Source: Pelagimonas sp.
GTDB taxonomy: Bacteria; Pseudomonadota; Alphaproteobacteria; Rhodobacterales; Rhodobacteraceae
DNA: 64,000 bases
Direction of reading: 5' to 3'
NCBI GenBank assembly: GCA_025210345.1
Contig: JAOARX010000013.1
Span: 1-64,000, forward strand
In this document: piece by piece, positions 8,603 to 18,110 of the stretch
How positions within the stretch are numbered: the stretch's first letter is position 1
How the letters are laid out: each line of letters opens with the position of its first letter
The notes under the pieces: model-generated
Told to the model about the DNA's origin: nothing
Databases searched by the model: none
Seen by the model: only the letters and a program-made list of their open reading frames with translations
Program-made: the position numbers and the translations under genes

Positions 8603-9424
8603 ATGGAAATAGAGGTGATCTCTCAGCTTTCGGCCCTTGCGCATGACCGCCGTCTGGCGATCTTTCGCCTGCTGATGCGGCGCTATCCCGATGCGCTGCC
8701 CGCCGGTGAGATTGCACAGATCCTTGATCTGCCGGCCTCGTCACTGTCAACCTGCCTGACCCATCTGCGCCAGGCCGGGCTGATCACGCAAACCCGTGCG
8801 GGCACCTCGCTTATGTATGCCGCGGACACCGTGGCCGCCGGGGCGCTTGTGTCTTATCTTGCGCAGGATTGCTGTCGCGGCCGTCCCGAAACCTGTCTTT
8901 CGCAACAGGCCGACCCCAAGCGCAAATACAACGTGCTGTTCCTGTGCACCGGCAACTCTGCGCGCTCGATCTTTGCCGAAGCGCTGTTACGCGCTGAGGC
9001 CGGGGACCGATTTGAGGCCTTTTCGGCGGGAACCGAGCCGCAAAACACCCTGAACCCCGACGCGATCGAGTTGCTGGAAACCAAGGGGTTCGACACCTCG
9101 GGTCTGCGCTCAAAGAATGTGTCCGAGTTTCAGGCGAAAGACGCCCCGCAAATGGATTTCGTCTTTACCGTCTGTGACATAGCGGCGAACGAAGACTGCC
9201 CCCCCTGGCCCGGTCAGCCCTTTTCCGGCCATTGGGGGCAACCGGATCCGGTCAGGGCCATGGGCTCTGACGCGGAAAGGAAACTGGCCTTTCAACAGGC
9301 CTTTGGCGGGCTCAAGAACCGCGTTCAGGCCTTTGCGGCCCTGCCGCTCGAGACACTTGATCGCGCGACGCTACAGGCCCGGATCGACATAATCGCAAAA
9401 CAAGATAACGGATTGAAAACATGA
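8603..9424 (+). CDS. ArsR regulator fused to arsenate reductase (LMW phosphatase fold)
   Basis: This single 273-residue protein has an ArsR/SmtB winged-helix domain (residues 1 to about 98) and a low-molecular-weight-phosphatase-type ArsC domain (about 108-273). The reductase loop is C115-TGNSA-R121, the CX5R signature. The regulator part ends in C90, C91 and C98, a cluster resembling the C-terminal arsenite site of some ArsR proteins. It should sense arsenite and reduce arsenate in one chain. The ATG at 8603 begins exactly where the HTH homology begins. The longer frame from 8321 starts inside dctM. The stop overlaps the next ATG (ATGA). Confidence 0.88.
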   Translation: MEIEVISQLSALAHDRRLAIFRLLMRRYPDALPAGEIAQILDLPASSLSTCLTHLRQAGLITQTRAGTSLMYAADTVAAGALVSYLAQDCCRGRPETCLSQQADPKRKYNVLFLCTGNSARSIFAEALLRAEAGDRFEAFSAGTEPQNTLNPDAIELLETKGFDTSGLRSKNVSEFQAKDAPQMDFVFTVCDIAANEDCPPWPGQPFSGHWGQPDPVRAMGSDAERKLAFQQAFGGLKNRVQAFAALPLETLDRATLQARIDIIAKQDNGLKT

Positions 9425-10422
9425 CCGTATATGCCATAAACGGGCTTGGCCGCATGGGCAAGCTGGTGATCAAACCCATGCTTGAGGCCGGGGATACCAT
9501 CGCCTTTCTCAACGATGCGGTGGGGGATCCGCAGATGCATGCGCATCTGTTGGAATTCGACACGGTGCATGGCCGCTGGGATGCGGATTTCAGCGCCGAT
9601 GCGGACAGCATCACCATCAACGGCACGCGCATCCCCTGCTACCAGACCCGCGATCTGGCGGATTTGCCGCTGGAAGGGGTGGATGTGGTCGTGGATTGCA
9701 CCGGCTATTTCAAGACCGAAGCCCGCCTTGCCCCCTATTTTGAGCGCGGCGTGAAAAAGGTGGTTGTCTCTGCCCCCGTGAAAGACGGCAATGCCGCCAA
9801 TATCGTCATGGGTGTGAATGAAGACAGCTATGACCCGGACACGCACCGGATTGTCACGGCGGCCTCCTGCACCACCAACTGTCTTGCGCCGGTGGTCAAG
9901 GTCTTGCACGAAAACCTTGGCATCAAGCACGGGTCGATGACCACCATTCACGATGTCACCAACACCCAGACCATCGTGGACCGCCCCGCCAAAGACCTGC
10001 GCCGCGCGCGCTCTGCTCTGAATTCGCTGATCCCGACCACCACCGGATCGGCCACCGCCATCACCCTGATCTACCCCGAGCTCAAGGGCCGGTTGAACGG
10101 GCACGCGGTGCGGGTGCCCCTGTTGAATGCTTCGCTGACCGATTGCGTGTTCGAGCTAGAGCGCGAAACCACGGTGGAAGAGGTCAACGCCCTGTTCGAA
10201 ACCGCCTCCAAGACCGATCTCAAGGGCATTTTGGGCTATGAAACCCGGCCTCTGGTCTCGACCGACTATACCAATGACGATCGCAGCACGATCATTGACG
10301 CGCTCTCGACCATGGTGGTGAACGGGACACAGGTGAAAATCTATGCGTGGTATGATAACGAATGGGGGTATGCGTACCGGCTGGCGGATGTCGCCCATAT
10401 GGTCGGTGCGTCTTTGATATAG
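9421..10422 (+). CDS. Glyceraldehyde-3-phosphate dehydrogenase, ArsJ-associated
   Basis: In ArsJ operons this enzyme uses arsenate in place of phosphate and makes 1-arseno-3-phosphoglycerate, which ArsJ expels. The 333 residues contain an N-terminal NAD-binding start ([11 protein letters not shown]) and the catalytic cysteine in SCTTNC near residue 150. The C-terminal [11 protein letters not shown] is typical of GAPDH. Its 4-base overlap with the ArsR-ArsC gene and the presence of arsJ downstream argue for the arsenate role rather than central glycolysis. Confidence 0.9.
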   Translation: MTVYAINGLGRMGKLVIKPMLEAGDTIAFLNDAVGDPQMHAHLLEFDTVHGRWDADFSADADSITINGTRIPCYQTRDLADLPLEGVDVVVDCTGYFKTEARLAPYFERGVKKVVVSAPVKDGNAANIVMGVNEDSYDPDTHRIVTAASCTTNCLAPVVKVLHENLGIKHGSMTTIHDVTNTQTIVDRPAKDLRRARSALNSLIPTTTGSATAITLIYPELKGRLNGHAVRVPLLNASLTDCVFELERETTVEEVNALFETASKTDLKGILGYETRPLVSTDYTNDDRSTIIDALSTMVVNGTQVKIYAWYDNEWGYAYRLADVAHMVGASLI

Positions 10423-10442
10423 CGCTTGCCAAGGGGGTCGCC

Positions 10443-11594
10443 ATGCGCCTGTTGTCTCTTGTTCCCGGTCTGGCCGTTCTGGCCGGCCCGGCCTATGCCG
10501 AGTTGGTGTTTTGCAATGAAACCGCCGTCAAGGCGAGCGTCGCCATCGGCTATGTCGACGACGGGGTCTGGACCTCTGAGGGGTGGTGGGGGGTTCAGCC
10601 CTTTGACTGCACCACGGTGGTCTCGGGGGATCTGAGCAAGCGCTATTACTATTGGCGCGCGACCAACACCCACGGGGCCTTTGACACCGAGAACTACGCG
10701 TTCTGTACCACCTCCAAGGCCTTTACCATTGCCGGGGACGAGAATTGCGAAGATCGGGGGTATCGTCGCGAAAAATTCTCGGAATCCGACACCAACAACG
10801 CCAAGTCCTGGACCATCACCCTGACCGAGGCGGCCGCACCCGCGGGCACGTCGGACGAAGAAAGCAACGGTATGGCATCTGGGCACGCACAGGATGCGAC
10901 ACCGGGTCCGTCGGGCGGCGGGGGCACCGCCGATCCGGATCCGGCCGCCCATATGCGCCACGATTTCCTGGCCGAGCCGGGCACCCACGGGGAACCCTAT
11001 TCGATCCGCGCCTGGTTCGACCATTGTACCTATCAGGGGGACGACCTGCTGTGCACCTTCACCGCCGACACGGGGTGGCGCTATGTGGCCAGCACCGCCG
11101 ATCCCACCGATCCGATCTTTTTCGGCGACTTCCAGTTCCTGCCTTCGGGCGCGATGGTCGACCTGTCGGGGGATATGATCTCATATGCTGGTGACACCGC
11201 GCAGATCACGATCCGCGAGTGGGCCCTGGCCCCCGAAGAGGGGATGGAGACCACCGATTCCGATCCCTTTGCCGCGCCGGCCAGCGACCTGTCCGGGCTT
11301 CAGGAGTTCCTGCAGGGCTATTGGATGTCGGACGATGACAGCGCCTATTACTGGATCGTGCAGGGCAACCAGCTGGATGAAATCTATGACGGCAACCTGA
11401 TGCAGCGGTCTTTCTTTGAACTCGCGCCCAGCTGTTCGGCCTCTTACGGGCAGGGGCCGGTGATCATCGCCTGGCCCGACCCGGACGAAGGCGATGGCCC
11501 GACCTGCTATCTGGTCACTGAAACGGGGCCACGCAGCCTTGGGCTGGCCAATGTGATCGTGGGGCGCGACCTGTCTTTCACCTATTCCAATTAA
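10443..11594 (+). CDS. Exported DUF1036-domain protein inside the arsenic operon
   Basis: This 383-residue protein begins with a signal peptide of about 19 residues ending in PAYA. It continues with a DUF1036 domain (about 20-135) rich in aromatic residues and cysteines (LVFCNET, PFDCTTVV, YAFCTTS, DENCEDRG). A linker rich in G, P and D near 150-175 leads to a second, unrecognised region of about 210 residues containing further cysteines. The spacing is 20 bases after gap and 22 bases before arsJ, all on one strand, so cotranscription is likely. DUF1036 has no firmly established function, and I cannot name a role in arsenic handling. Confidence 0.8.
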   Translation: MRLLSLVPGLAVLAGPAYAELVFCNETAVKASVAIGYVDDGVWTSEGWWGVQPFDCTTVVSGDLSKRYYYWRATNTHGAFDTENYAFCTTSKAFTIAGDENCEDRGYRREKFSESDTNNAKSWTITLTEAAAPAGTSDEESNGMASGHAQDATPGPSGGGGTADPDPAAHMRHDFLAEPGTHGEPYSIRAWFDHCTYQGDDLLCTFTADTGWRYVASTADPTDPIFFGDFQFLPSGAMVDLSGDMISYAGDTAQITIREWALAPEEGMETTDSDPFAAPASDLSGLQEFLQGYWMSDDDSAYYWIVQGNQLDEIYDGNLMQRSFFELAPSCSASYGQGPVIIAWPDPDEGDGPTCYLVTETGPRSLGLANVIVGRDLSFTYSN

Positions 11595-11616
11595 GGGGGC
11601 GCATCGCGCCGACATC

Positions 11617-12903
11617 ATGACCCAGACTGATACCTCGCGGCCACAGGGGTTGGCCGCCTATATCGCTGTGACCGCGGCCTATTGGGCCTTCATGCTGAGC
11701 GACGGGGCTTTGCGGATGCTGGTGCTGCTGCACTTTCACACGCTGGGCTTTTCGCCCGTGCAGCTGGCCTATCTGTTCTTGCTGTATGAACTGGCGGGCA
11801 TTGTTACCAATCTGTCGGCGGGCTGGATCGCCGCGCGGTTTGGACTGACCTCGACGCTATATGCGGGGCTGAGTTTGCAGATCGTGGCGCTGTTGGCGCT
11901 GACCCAGCTTGATCCGAGCTGGAGCCTCTGGGCCTCGGTGGCCTTTGTCATGGCGGTGCAGGGGCTGTCGGGCGTGGCCAAGGACCTGTCGAAAATGTCG
12001 GCCAAATCCGCGGTCAAGCTGCTGGCCCCCAGCGGGCAGGGCGGGCTGTTCAAATGGGTGGCGGTGCTGACCGGATCCAAGAACGCCGTCAAGGGATTTG
12101 GCTTTTTGCTGGGCGCTGGGCTTTTGGCGCTGGCCGGGTTCCATGCGGCGGTGCTGGGCATGGCGGCGGTGCTGGCGGCGGTGCTGGTGGTGTTGCTGAT
12201 GCGCATGCCGGGGGGGCTTCCTCAGGGCAAGAAAAGCGCCAAGTTCAAAGAGGTGTTTTCCAAGGATCGCAACATCAACTGGCTAAGCTTTGCCCGCGTG
12301 TTCCTGTTTGGCGCGCGCGATGTGTGGTTCGTGGTGGGCATCCCGGTCTATTTCTATGCGGTGCTCAGCGACGGGTCCCATACGGGCAATCGCACCGCGT
12401 TTTTCACCATCGGCACCTTTATGGCGGTGTGGACAATCCTTTACGGGCTGGTCCAGGCCTATGCGCCCAAGGCCCTGCGCGCGGCGGATCGGCCCGAGGG
12501 TGAGATCGTGCAAGCAGCCCGCACCTGGGCGCTTTGGCTGTTGGGGGTGCCCGCGATTTTGGCGGTGGTGCTGTTTGTGTCGGATGAACCTTCGCTGGGG
12601 TTGACCCTTGTTCTGATTGCCGGGCTGTTGGTGTTTGGCGCGATCTTTGCGGTCAATTCCTCGCTGCACAGCTATCTGATCCTTGCCTTTTCCAAGGGCG
12701 AACGGGTGACGATGGATGTGGGCTTTTACTATATGGCCAATGCGGCGGGGCGGCTGTTGGGCACGCTGTTGTCCGGGCTCAGCTACCAGCTGGGCGGCAT
12801 CAGCGCCTGTCTGGCGGTGGCGGCGGTCATGGTTGCGTTTAGCGCGTTTGGGGCAGGGCGTTTGCGGGCGCCGAATTCGGGCAAACACCTGGGGAGCGTC
12901 TGA
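11617..12903 (+). CDS. arsJ: Organoarsenical efflux MFS transporter
   Basis: This is an inner-membrane major-facilitator protein of 428 residues with about 12 hydrophobic helices. In the ArsJ family it expels the 1-arseno-3-phosphoglycerate made by the partner GAPDH. The conserved run LSDGALRMLVLLHFHTLGFS near the N-terminus and AKDLSKMSAKSAVKLL in the central loop match that family. The association with a GAPDH gene supports the call. A hairpin at 12912-12938 follows. Confidence 0.92.
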   Translation: MTQTDTSRPQGLAAYIAVTAAYWAFMLSDGALRMLVLLHFHTLGFSPVQLAYLFLLYELAGIVTNLSAGWIAARFGLTSTLYAGLSLQIVALLALTQLDPSWSLWASVAFVMAVQGLSGVAKDLSKMSAKSAVKLLAPSGQGGLFKWVAVLTGSKNAVKGFGFLLGAGLLALAGFHAAVLGMAAVLAAVLVVLLMRMPGGLPQGKKSAKFKEVFSKDRNINWLSFARVFLFGARDVWFVVGIPVYFYAVLSDGSHTGNRTAFFTIGTFMAVWTILYGLVQAYAPKALRAADRPEGEIVQAARTWALWLLGVPAILAVVLFVSDEPSLGLTLVLIAGLLVFGAIFAVNSSLHSYLILAFSKGERVTMDVGFYYMANAAGRLLGTLLSGLSYQLGGISACLAVAAVMVAFSAFGAGRLRAPNSGKHLGSV

Positions 12904-12911
12904 CGAGAGTA

Positions 12912-12938
12912 GGGCAAGCAACGCCTGATTGCTTGCCC
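12912..12938. terminator. Hairpin between convergent arsJ and the ThDP enzyme gene
   Basis: GGGCAAGCAA and its exact complement are separated by 7 bases. There is only a weak T-rich tail, but it lies between convergent genes and may act as a two-way terminator. Confidence 0.55.
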
Positions 12939-12971
12939 CCTGTCTGTTTCGTGAGGGGCAGTACAGACCGA

Positions 12972-14594
12972 TCAGATCCGCATGCGGGGGACGTCGTGGG
13001 GATCCAGTATCAGCTCGATCAAAAGCGGCTTGCTGCGGTTAGCGATGGCCTCGGCCACCTGGTCCAGATCCTCAAGCGACCGCACGGCCAACCCCTCACC
13101 CCCCAGCGAAGTCCCCATTTCCGCAAATGAGGGCCATTGGAATTCCGTCAGGCCGGGGTCCATCTTTTTGTCAAGGAACTGGATGTGTTCCGCACCATAG
13201 GCCGAGTCATTGGCGATGATCACGATCATGTCCTGCCCCAGCCGCACGGCGGTGTTGAACTCATTGATGCCACCCATCATAAAGCCGCCGTCGCCGCTGA
13301 ACATCACCACCGGGCGCGACGGATCGGCGATGCCTGCGCCGATGGCCTCTTGCATGCCCAGCCCGATGGAGCCGAAGTTCACCGTGCCCACGAAACTGCG
13401 CGGATCGGGCACGGAAATACGGCACCAGACCTCGGTCATGAAACGCCCGCCATCGGTGACCAGAAGGCGCTCTTTGGGCAGGATCTGTTCCAGCTTTTCC
13501 AGCGCGCGCACATAGTTGACACAGCCCGCGGCGGTTTTCGAGCCCAGAACCGGGTGCGCCGTCAGGGTCTTGATGTCCAGATCGCGGGTAAAGCCGCTGG
13601 GAGGGATCTCGGCCTCGTCCAGCCAATACAGGATCGTCTCGGCGGTCAGGCCTGCGTCGGCCAAAAGCGCGGCATCCGGGTGCAGGCCGCCTCCAATGGC
13701 CGTGGGTTCGATGTCGATCTGAATGATCCGCTTGTCCTTCATCAGCGCACCACGATCGGTGGTGAAATCATGCAGTTGCGTGCCAAAGCAGAGGATGCAA
13801 TCCGCCGCGGCGATCAGGTCATAGGCCGCCGGGGTCGACAGGGTGCCGAACATGTCGATGTTATAGGGGTGATCATTGAACAACCCTTTGGCCTTGAGCG
13901 TGGTGGCCAGCGGTGCTTCGATCCGATTCGCCAGTTTCACGATCTGGTCGCGGGCCTCGATGGCACCAACCCCGGCCAGGATCAACGGACGTCGCGCCGA
14001 GGCGATCATGCCGATGGCTTGATCCAGGGTGTCCCCCTCGGCCACGCCACCGGGGGCGGTAAAGACGCTCAGCACCTGTTTTACATGCTCGGTCTCTTGC
14101 CACATGTGGTCGGCGGGCATGTTCAGCACGATGGGGCGGCGTTCGACCTGGGCGCGGTAAAAGGCGCGCGCGACGTCCTTGGCCACGCTGTCGGGGCTGC
14201 GCAGCTGGACAAAGCCCGCACCGGTGGTTTTGACCAGCGCGCGCTGATCGGTGCTTTGCAGGTGGCGCGGGTTGTCCACCGGCGTATCGCCCGCCAGCAA
14301 CACCATGGCAATATTGCCCCGCGCGCCTTCGGTCAGCGCCGTGGCACAGTTGGTCAGCGCCGGCCCATGGGTGACGGTCGCCACGCCCACCTTGCCGCTG
14401 ACCTGCGCATAGGCCAGCGCCATCAGCACCGCGCCGCCTTCGTGCGCGGCGGGAACAAAGCGCCCCCGGCAATCGCGCACAAAGCTGTCGCACATGAATA
14501 GATTGGCGTCGCCCATCAGGCCAAACATCACATCACAGTCGTGATCAAAGACCGATTGGGCAATCGCCTGATAGGTATAGAGTTTTCTGGACAT
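12972..14594 (-). CDS. Thiamine diphosphate-dependent enzyme, acetolactate-synthase-like
   Basis: It has 540 residues with the three-domain ThDP-enzyme layout: a pyrimidine-binding domain with the activating glutamate in AAHEGGA, a central Rossmann-like domain, and a C-terminal diphosphate-binding domain with the motif GDGGFMMGGIN. Such enzymes decarboxylate 2-oxo acids or join carbon units. No small regulatory ilvN-like gene is nearby, so a biosynthetic acetolactate synthase is unlikely. The ATG at 14594 is preceded by GGAGAC; the longer frame to 14669 has no better site. It lies next to the homogentisate cluster on the opposite strand, but a link is not shown. Confidence 0.75.
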   Translation of the reverse strand: MSRKLYTYQAIAQSVFDHDCDVMFGLMGDANLFMCDSFVRDCRGRFVPAAHEGGAVLMALAYAQVSGKVGVATVTHGPALTNCATALTEGARGNIAMVLLAGDTPVDNPRHLQSTDQRALVKTTGAGFVQLRSPDSVAKDVARAFYRAQVERRPIVLNMPADHMWQETEHVKQVLSVFTAPGGVAEGDTLDQAIGMIASARRPLILAGVGAIEARDQIVKLANRIEAPLATTLKAKGLFNDHPYNIDMFGTLSTPAAYDLIAAADCILCFGTQLHDFTTDRGALMKDKRIIQIDIEPTAIGGGLHPDAALLADAGLTAETILYWLDEAEIPPSGFTRDLDIKTLTAHPVLGSKTAAGCVNYVRALEKLEQILPKERLLVTDGGRFMTEVWCRISVPDPRSFVGTVNFGSIGLGMQEAIGAGIADPSRPVVMFSGDGGFMMGGINEFNTAVRLGQDMIVIIANDSAYGAEHIQFLDKKMDPGLTEFQWPSFAEMGTSLGGEGLAVRSLEDLDQVAEAIANRSKPLLIELILDPHDVPRMRI

Positions 14595-14719
14595 GTCGCT
14601 GTCTCCTGTCGCGTGATGCGCAAGATAACCCCAGACCCCCGCGAGATGTGCGCAAAACGCTCGCCCCATGGGGTGAAGTTTGCGAATTTATCGCACTCGG
14701 GCGCGTCTGGATGCGCAAA

Positions 14720-15181
14720 TCAGTCGTTCAGATCCAGGGCGTACCGTCTTAAGAGCGCTGACAGACCGTCTTGCAACCCTGACAGGGCGGTCCCAACCTG
14801 GGCCTCAAGTTCATCCTGAAACGCCTGCGCCAGCGGCAGCAGCTCTTGCATCAGCGCCGCGCCCTTTGGGGTCAGAGACAGCCGCACCAACCGGCGATCT
14901 TGCTCATTCACGGTCTTGGTGATGTGTCCCGAGGCCTCAAGTTTCGACGCCGCCCGGCTGACCTTGGATTTCTCCATCGCCACACGCGCTTCGATATCGC
15001 GGACGGAAACATCGCCCTGATGCGCCACATGCACCAACACCCGCCATTCGGGAATCGAGATGCCGAACCGGGTGCGGTATTGCCGCGCCAGTTCTTCGCT
15101 GGTGCGTTCCGCCGCCACCGCCAGTTGATAGGGCAGAAAGCGCGTCAGGTCGAAATCGAAGGCCGGGGTATCCTGGGTCAT
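14720..15181 (-). CDS. MarR-family regulator of the homogentisate cluster
   Basis: This 153-residue winged-helix dimeric repressor has the MarR recognition region around VSVRDIEARVAMEKSKVSRA and the wing NEQDRRLVRLSLTPKG. It is transcribed divergently from hmgA, and the shared 122-base gap holds two copies of TTGC-N4-GCAA, one inside the predicted hmgA promoter. This layout is the classic one for a local repressor of hmgA, as with HmgR-type regulators. The inducer is likely an aromatic pathway intermediate (inference). Confidence 0.85.
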   Translation of the reverse strand: MTQDTPAFDFDLTRFLPYQLAVAAERTSEELARQYRTRFGISIPEWRVLVHVAHQGDVSVRDIEARVAMEKSKVSRAASKLEASGHITKTVNEQDRRLVRLSLTPKGAALMQELLPLAQAFQDELEAQVGTALSGLQDGLSALLRRYALDLND

Positions 15182-15219
15182 GGGGCAAGCCTAGGAAAAT
15201 ACGGGGGAAAAGAAAAGGC

Positions 15220-15237
15220 TTGTTGCGGATGCAACAA
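15220..15237. promoter_or_regulatory. Operator 1, TTGC-N4-GCAA type, in the marR/hmgA gap
   Basis: TTGTTGC and GCAACAA are perfect 7-base arms around GGAT. The site lies just upstream of the predicted -35 element of hmgA and about 40 bases from the MarR start, so it can control both genes. Confidence 0.7.
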
Positions 15238-15242
15238 TTCTC

Positions 15243-15271
15243 TTGACGTCATTGCAAGTGCAACGAATAAT
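15243..15271 (+). promoter_or_regulatory. Predicted sigma-70 promoter of hmgA
   Basis: TTGACG (15243-15248) and AATAAT (15266-15271) are separated by 17 bases. The ATG of hmgA is 33 bases further on. The spacer contains operator 2. Confidence 0.65.
15252..15263. promoter_or_regulatory. Operator 2, TTGC-N4-GCAA, inside the hmgA promoter
   Basis: TTGC and GCAA flank AAGT. The half-sites and the spacing are the same as in operator 1, whose centre is 29 bp away. It occupies the space between the -35 and -10 elements, which would block polymerase when bound. Confidence 0.6.
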
Positions 15272-15303
15272 TTGCACACCACAGCACGCTTGGGGAGGGC
15301 GCC

Positions 15304-16668
15304 ATGGACACCGCCAAATCAAAGTTTGAACTGCCACAGGGCATGGTGCAGGCGCCCAGCCTGCCGGGACCGCATGAGGGGTACATGCCCGGCTGGGCCA
15401 ATGATTTCGAATCCGAGGCGCTGCCGGATGCGCTGCCGCAGGGCATGAACTCGCCCCAGCGTTGCAACTATGGGCTTTACGGCGAACAGCTGTCCGGCAC
15501 GGCCTTTACCGCCAACCCGCCCGAGCGCACCTGGTGCTACCGTATCCGCCCCTCGGTCAAGCATTCCGCGCGCTATACCAAGATTGACGTGCCCTATTGG
15601 AAATCCGCCCCCTGCGTGGATCCCGACGTGATTTCCCTGGGGCAATACCGCTGGAACCCGGTCGACAGCCAAGAGGGGCTGAACTGGATCACCGGCATGC
15701 GCACCATGACCACGGCGGGGGATGTGAACACGCAGGTCGGCATGGCCAGCCACGTCTATACCGTGACCGAAAGCATGGTGGACGCATATTTCTTTTCCGC
15801 GGATTCCGAGCTGTTGGTCGTGCCGCAACAGGGACGTCTGCGCTTTTGCACCGAGCTGGGCATCATTGACCTTGAACCCAAGGAAATCGCCATCCTGCCG
15901 CGTGGGTTGCTGTACCGTGTCGAGGTGCTTGAGGGCCCCTGCCGGGGTTTTGTCTGCGAAAACTATGGTCAGAAATTCGAGCTGCCGGGCCGGGGCCCGA
16001 TTGGCGCCAACTGCATGGCCAACCCGCGCGATTTCAAAGCGCCCGTTGCCGCCTATGAAGATCGCGAAGTGCCTTCAACCGTCACGATCAAATGGTGCGG
16101 CCAGTTCCATGAAACCCGGATCGGCCAAAGCCCGCTGGATGTGGTCGCGTGGCACGGCAACTATGCGCCCTACAAATACGACCTGCGGAATTATTGCCCG
16201 GTGGGCGCGATCCTGTTCGACCACCCGGACCCGTCGATCTTTACCGTGCTCACCGCACCTTCGGGCCAGCCGGGCACCGCGAACATCGATTTCGTGCTGT
16301 TTCGCGAACGCTGGATGGTGGCCGAAGACACCTTCCGCCCGCCCTGGTATCACAAGAACATCATGTCCGAGCTGATGGGCAACATCTATGGCGAATATGA
16401 CGCCAAGCCCAATGGCTTTGTCCCCGGAGGCGTCAGCCTGCACAATATGATGATCCCCCATGGGCCGGACCGCGAAGCCTTTGACAAGGCGTCACAATCC
16501 AACCTTGGGCCGGACAAGCTGGACAACACCATGTCCTTTATGTTCGAAACCCGCTTTCCGCAGCACCTGACCGAATTCGCCGCCAAAGAGGCGCCTTTGC
16601 AAGACGATTACATCGACTGCTGGGAAAGCCTTGAGAAGAAATTCGACGGAACGCCCGGCAAGAAGTAA
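15304..16668 (+). CDS. hmgA: Homogentisate 1,2-dioxygenase
   Basis: This cytoplasmic non-haem iron dioxygenase opens the homogentisate ring to maleylacetoacetate in tyrosine and phenylacetate-type catabolism. Its 454 residues match the family length, and the N-terminal [18 protein letters not shown] and later [19 protein letters not shown] are strongly characteristic; the second includes iron-site residues. GGGGAGGG lies upstream of the ATG. It is the first gene of the homogentisate cluster and is divergent from the MarR gene. Confidence 0.97.
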   Translation: MDTAKSKFELPQGMVQAPSLPGPHEGYMPGWANDFESEALPDALPQGMNSPQRCNYGLYGEQLSGTAFTANPPERTWCYRIRPSVKHSARYTKIDVPYWKSAPCVDPDVISLGQYRWNPVDSQEGLNWITGMRTMTTAGDVNTQVGMASHVYTVTESMVDAYFFSADSELLVVPQQGRLRFCTELGIIDLEPKEIAILPRGLLYRVEVLEGPCRGFVCENYGQKFELPGRGPIGANCMANPRDFKAPVAAYEDREVPSTVTIKWCGQFHETRIGQSPLDVVAWHGNYAPYKYDLRNYCPVGAILFDHPDPSIFTVLTAPSGQPGTANIDFVLFRERWMVAEDTFRPPWYHKNIMSELMGNIYGEYDAKPNGFVPGGVSLHNMMIPHGPDREAFDKASQSNLGPDKLDNTMSFMFETRFPQHLTEFAAKEAPLQDDYIDCWESLEKKFDGTPGKK

Positions 16669-16783
16669 ACTGCCCTGCGGGAGGGATTGGGAGCGCTGCC
16701 CCTCTCTTTCCCAGAATATCCCCGGGGATGATCTCCAACAGGCAAAACCGGGGCCGTTGCACATTTAATCCGAAAGGACGCAC

Positions 16784-18049
16784 ATGCCTTTGATGACATC
16801 CTGGGTGGAGAGCGCGAACTCTCCCGAGACGGATTTCCCTTTGAACAACCTGCCTTATGGGTCGTTCCTTTCTGATGAGGGCGAAACCTGCTGCGGTGTG
16901 GCCATTGGCGACATGATCCTCAATGTCACCACGCTTGAGGCGGACGGGTTGATCGGGATCGACGGCGAGGAAGAGGTGTTCTTTCTGGGCGACTGGTCCG
17001 ATTTCATGGCGCTGGGCGCGCCGGTCTGGGCGGCGTTCCGATCCGAGTTGATGGCGCTTTTGGGCGCCGATTGCGAAGATCCTCAGGCGCTGGTCGATTA
17101 TCTGGTGCCGCAGGTGGGCACGCAAATGCTCATGCCGTTCCATGTCTCTGAATACACCGATTTCTACGCGGGCAAGAACCATGCGGTCAACGTGGGGACC
17201 ATGTTCCGTGGGCCGGAAAATGCTTTGCCCCCCAACTGGTTGTCGATCCCGATCGGCTATAACGGCCGCGCCTCCAGCGTCGTGGTGGATGGCACGGATG
17301 TGCGCCGCCCGTGGGGACAGTTGAAAGGACCCGACGATACGCTGCCACGCTTTGAGCCCTGCAAACGCTTTGATTTCGAACTGGAGATGGGCGCGATTGT
17401 CGGCACCCCGTCTGATGGCCCCGTGACGGTGGAACAGGCTGATGATATGATCTTTGGCTATGTGCTGCTGAACGATTGGTCCGCGCGCGATATCCAGGCC
17501 TGGGAATACCAGCCGCTGGGCCCGTTCCAGGCCAAGGCGACCGCCACCACCATCAGCCCCTGGATTGTCCCCAAGGCCGCGTTGGAACCCTTTCGGACCT
17601 CGACCCCGGAACGCGAACGCGAATTGCTGCCCTATCTGCAAGAACCGCGTCCCATGCTGTATGACATCGCGCTTGAGGTCGGTCTTGCCCCCGAAGGCAA
17701 GGATGAAACCATCATCACCCGGACCAATTATTCGGTGATGTATTACTCATCCGCGCAGCAATTGACCCACCACAGCACCTCGGGCTGCCCCATGAACACC
17801 GGCGATCTTCTGGGCTCGGGCACCATTTCGGGCACCACCAAGGACAGCCGGGGCGCGCTGCTGGAGATCGCCTGGGGTGGCCAAGAGCCGATCACGCTGG
17901 ACACCGGCGAAACCCGCAGTTTCCTTGAAGATGGCGACAGGCTCACCCTGCGCGGCCATGCCAGGGGCGACGGGTATCGCATTGGCTTTGGCACTTGTGC
18001 AGGCACGGTCCTGCCGGCGGCCAAAGACCCCTTCGCTTCATCTCTTTGA
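16784..18049 (+). CDS. fahA: Fumarylacetoacetase
   Basis: It hydrolyses fumarylacetoacetate to fumarate and acetoacetate, the final step of the homogentisate path. The 421 residues show a FAH N-terminal domain and a catalytic domain with SEYTDFYAGKNHAVNVG, LNDWSARDIQAWEYQPLGPF and GCPMNTGDLLGSGTISG. GAAAGGACG precedes the ATG. The 115 bases after hmgA include a palindromic AATATCCCCGGGG element. No maleylacetoacetate isomerase gene lies in the cluster, so that step must be encoded elsewhere. Confidence 0.96.
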   Translation: MPLMTSWVESANSPETDFPLNNLPYGSFLSDEGETCCGVAIGDMILNVTTLEADGLIGIDGEEEVFFLGDWSDFMALGAPVWAAFRSELMALLGADCEDPQALVDYLVPQVGTQMLMPFHVSEYTDFYAGKNHAVNVGTMFRGPENALPPNWLSIPIGYNGRASSVVVDGTDVRRPWGQLKGPDDTLPRFEPCKRFDFELEMGAIVGTPSDGPVTVEQADDMIFGYVLLNDWSARDIQAWEYQPLGPFQAKATATTISPWIVPKAALEPFRTSTPERERELLPYLQEPRPMLYDIALEVGLAPEGKDETIITRTNYSVMYYSSAQQLTHHSTSGCPMNTGDLLGSGTISGTTKDSRGALLEIAWGGQEPITLDTGETRSFLEDGDRLTLRGHARGDGYRIGFGTCAGTVLPAAKDPFASSL

Positions 18050-18110
18050 CAAATATCCCCGCCGGAGGACCCCGCTGGCCACTGGCGCAACGACGAACAG
18101 GACGACCAAT

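Noticed and set aside
13137-14501. 454-codon plus-strand frame
   Set aside because: Antisense to the ThDP enzyme, which shows clear family motifs.
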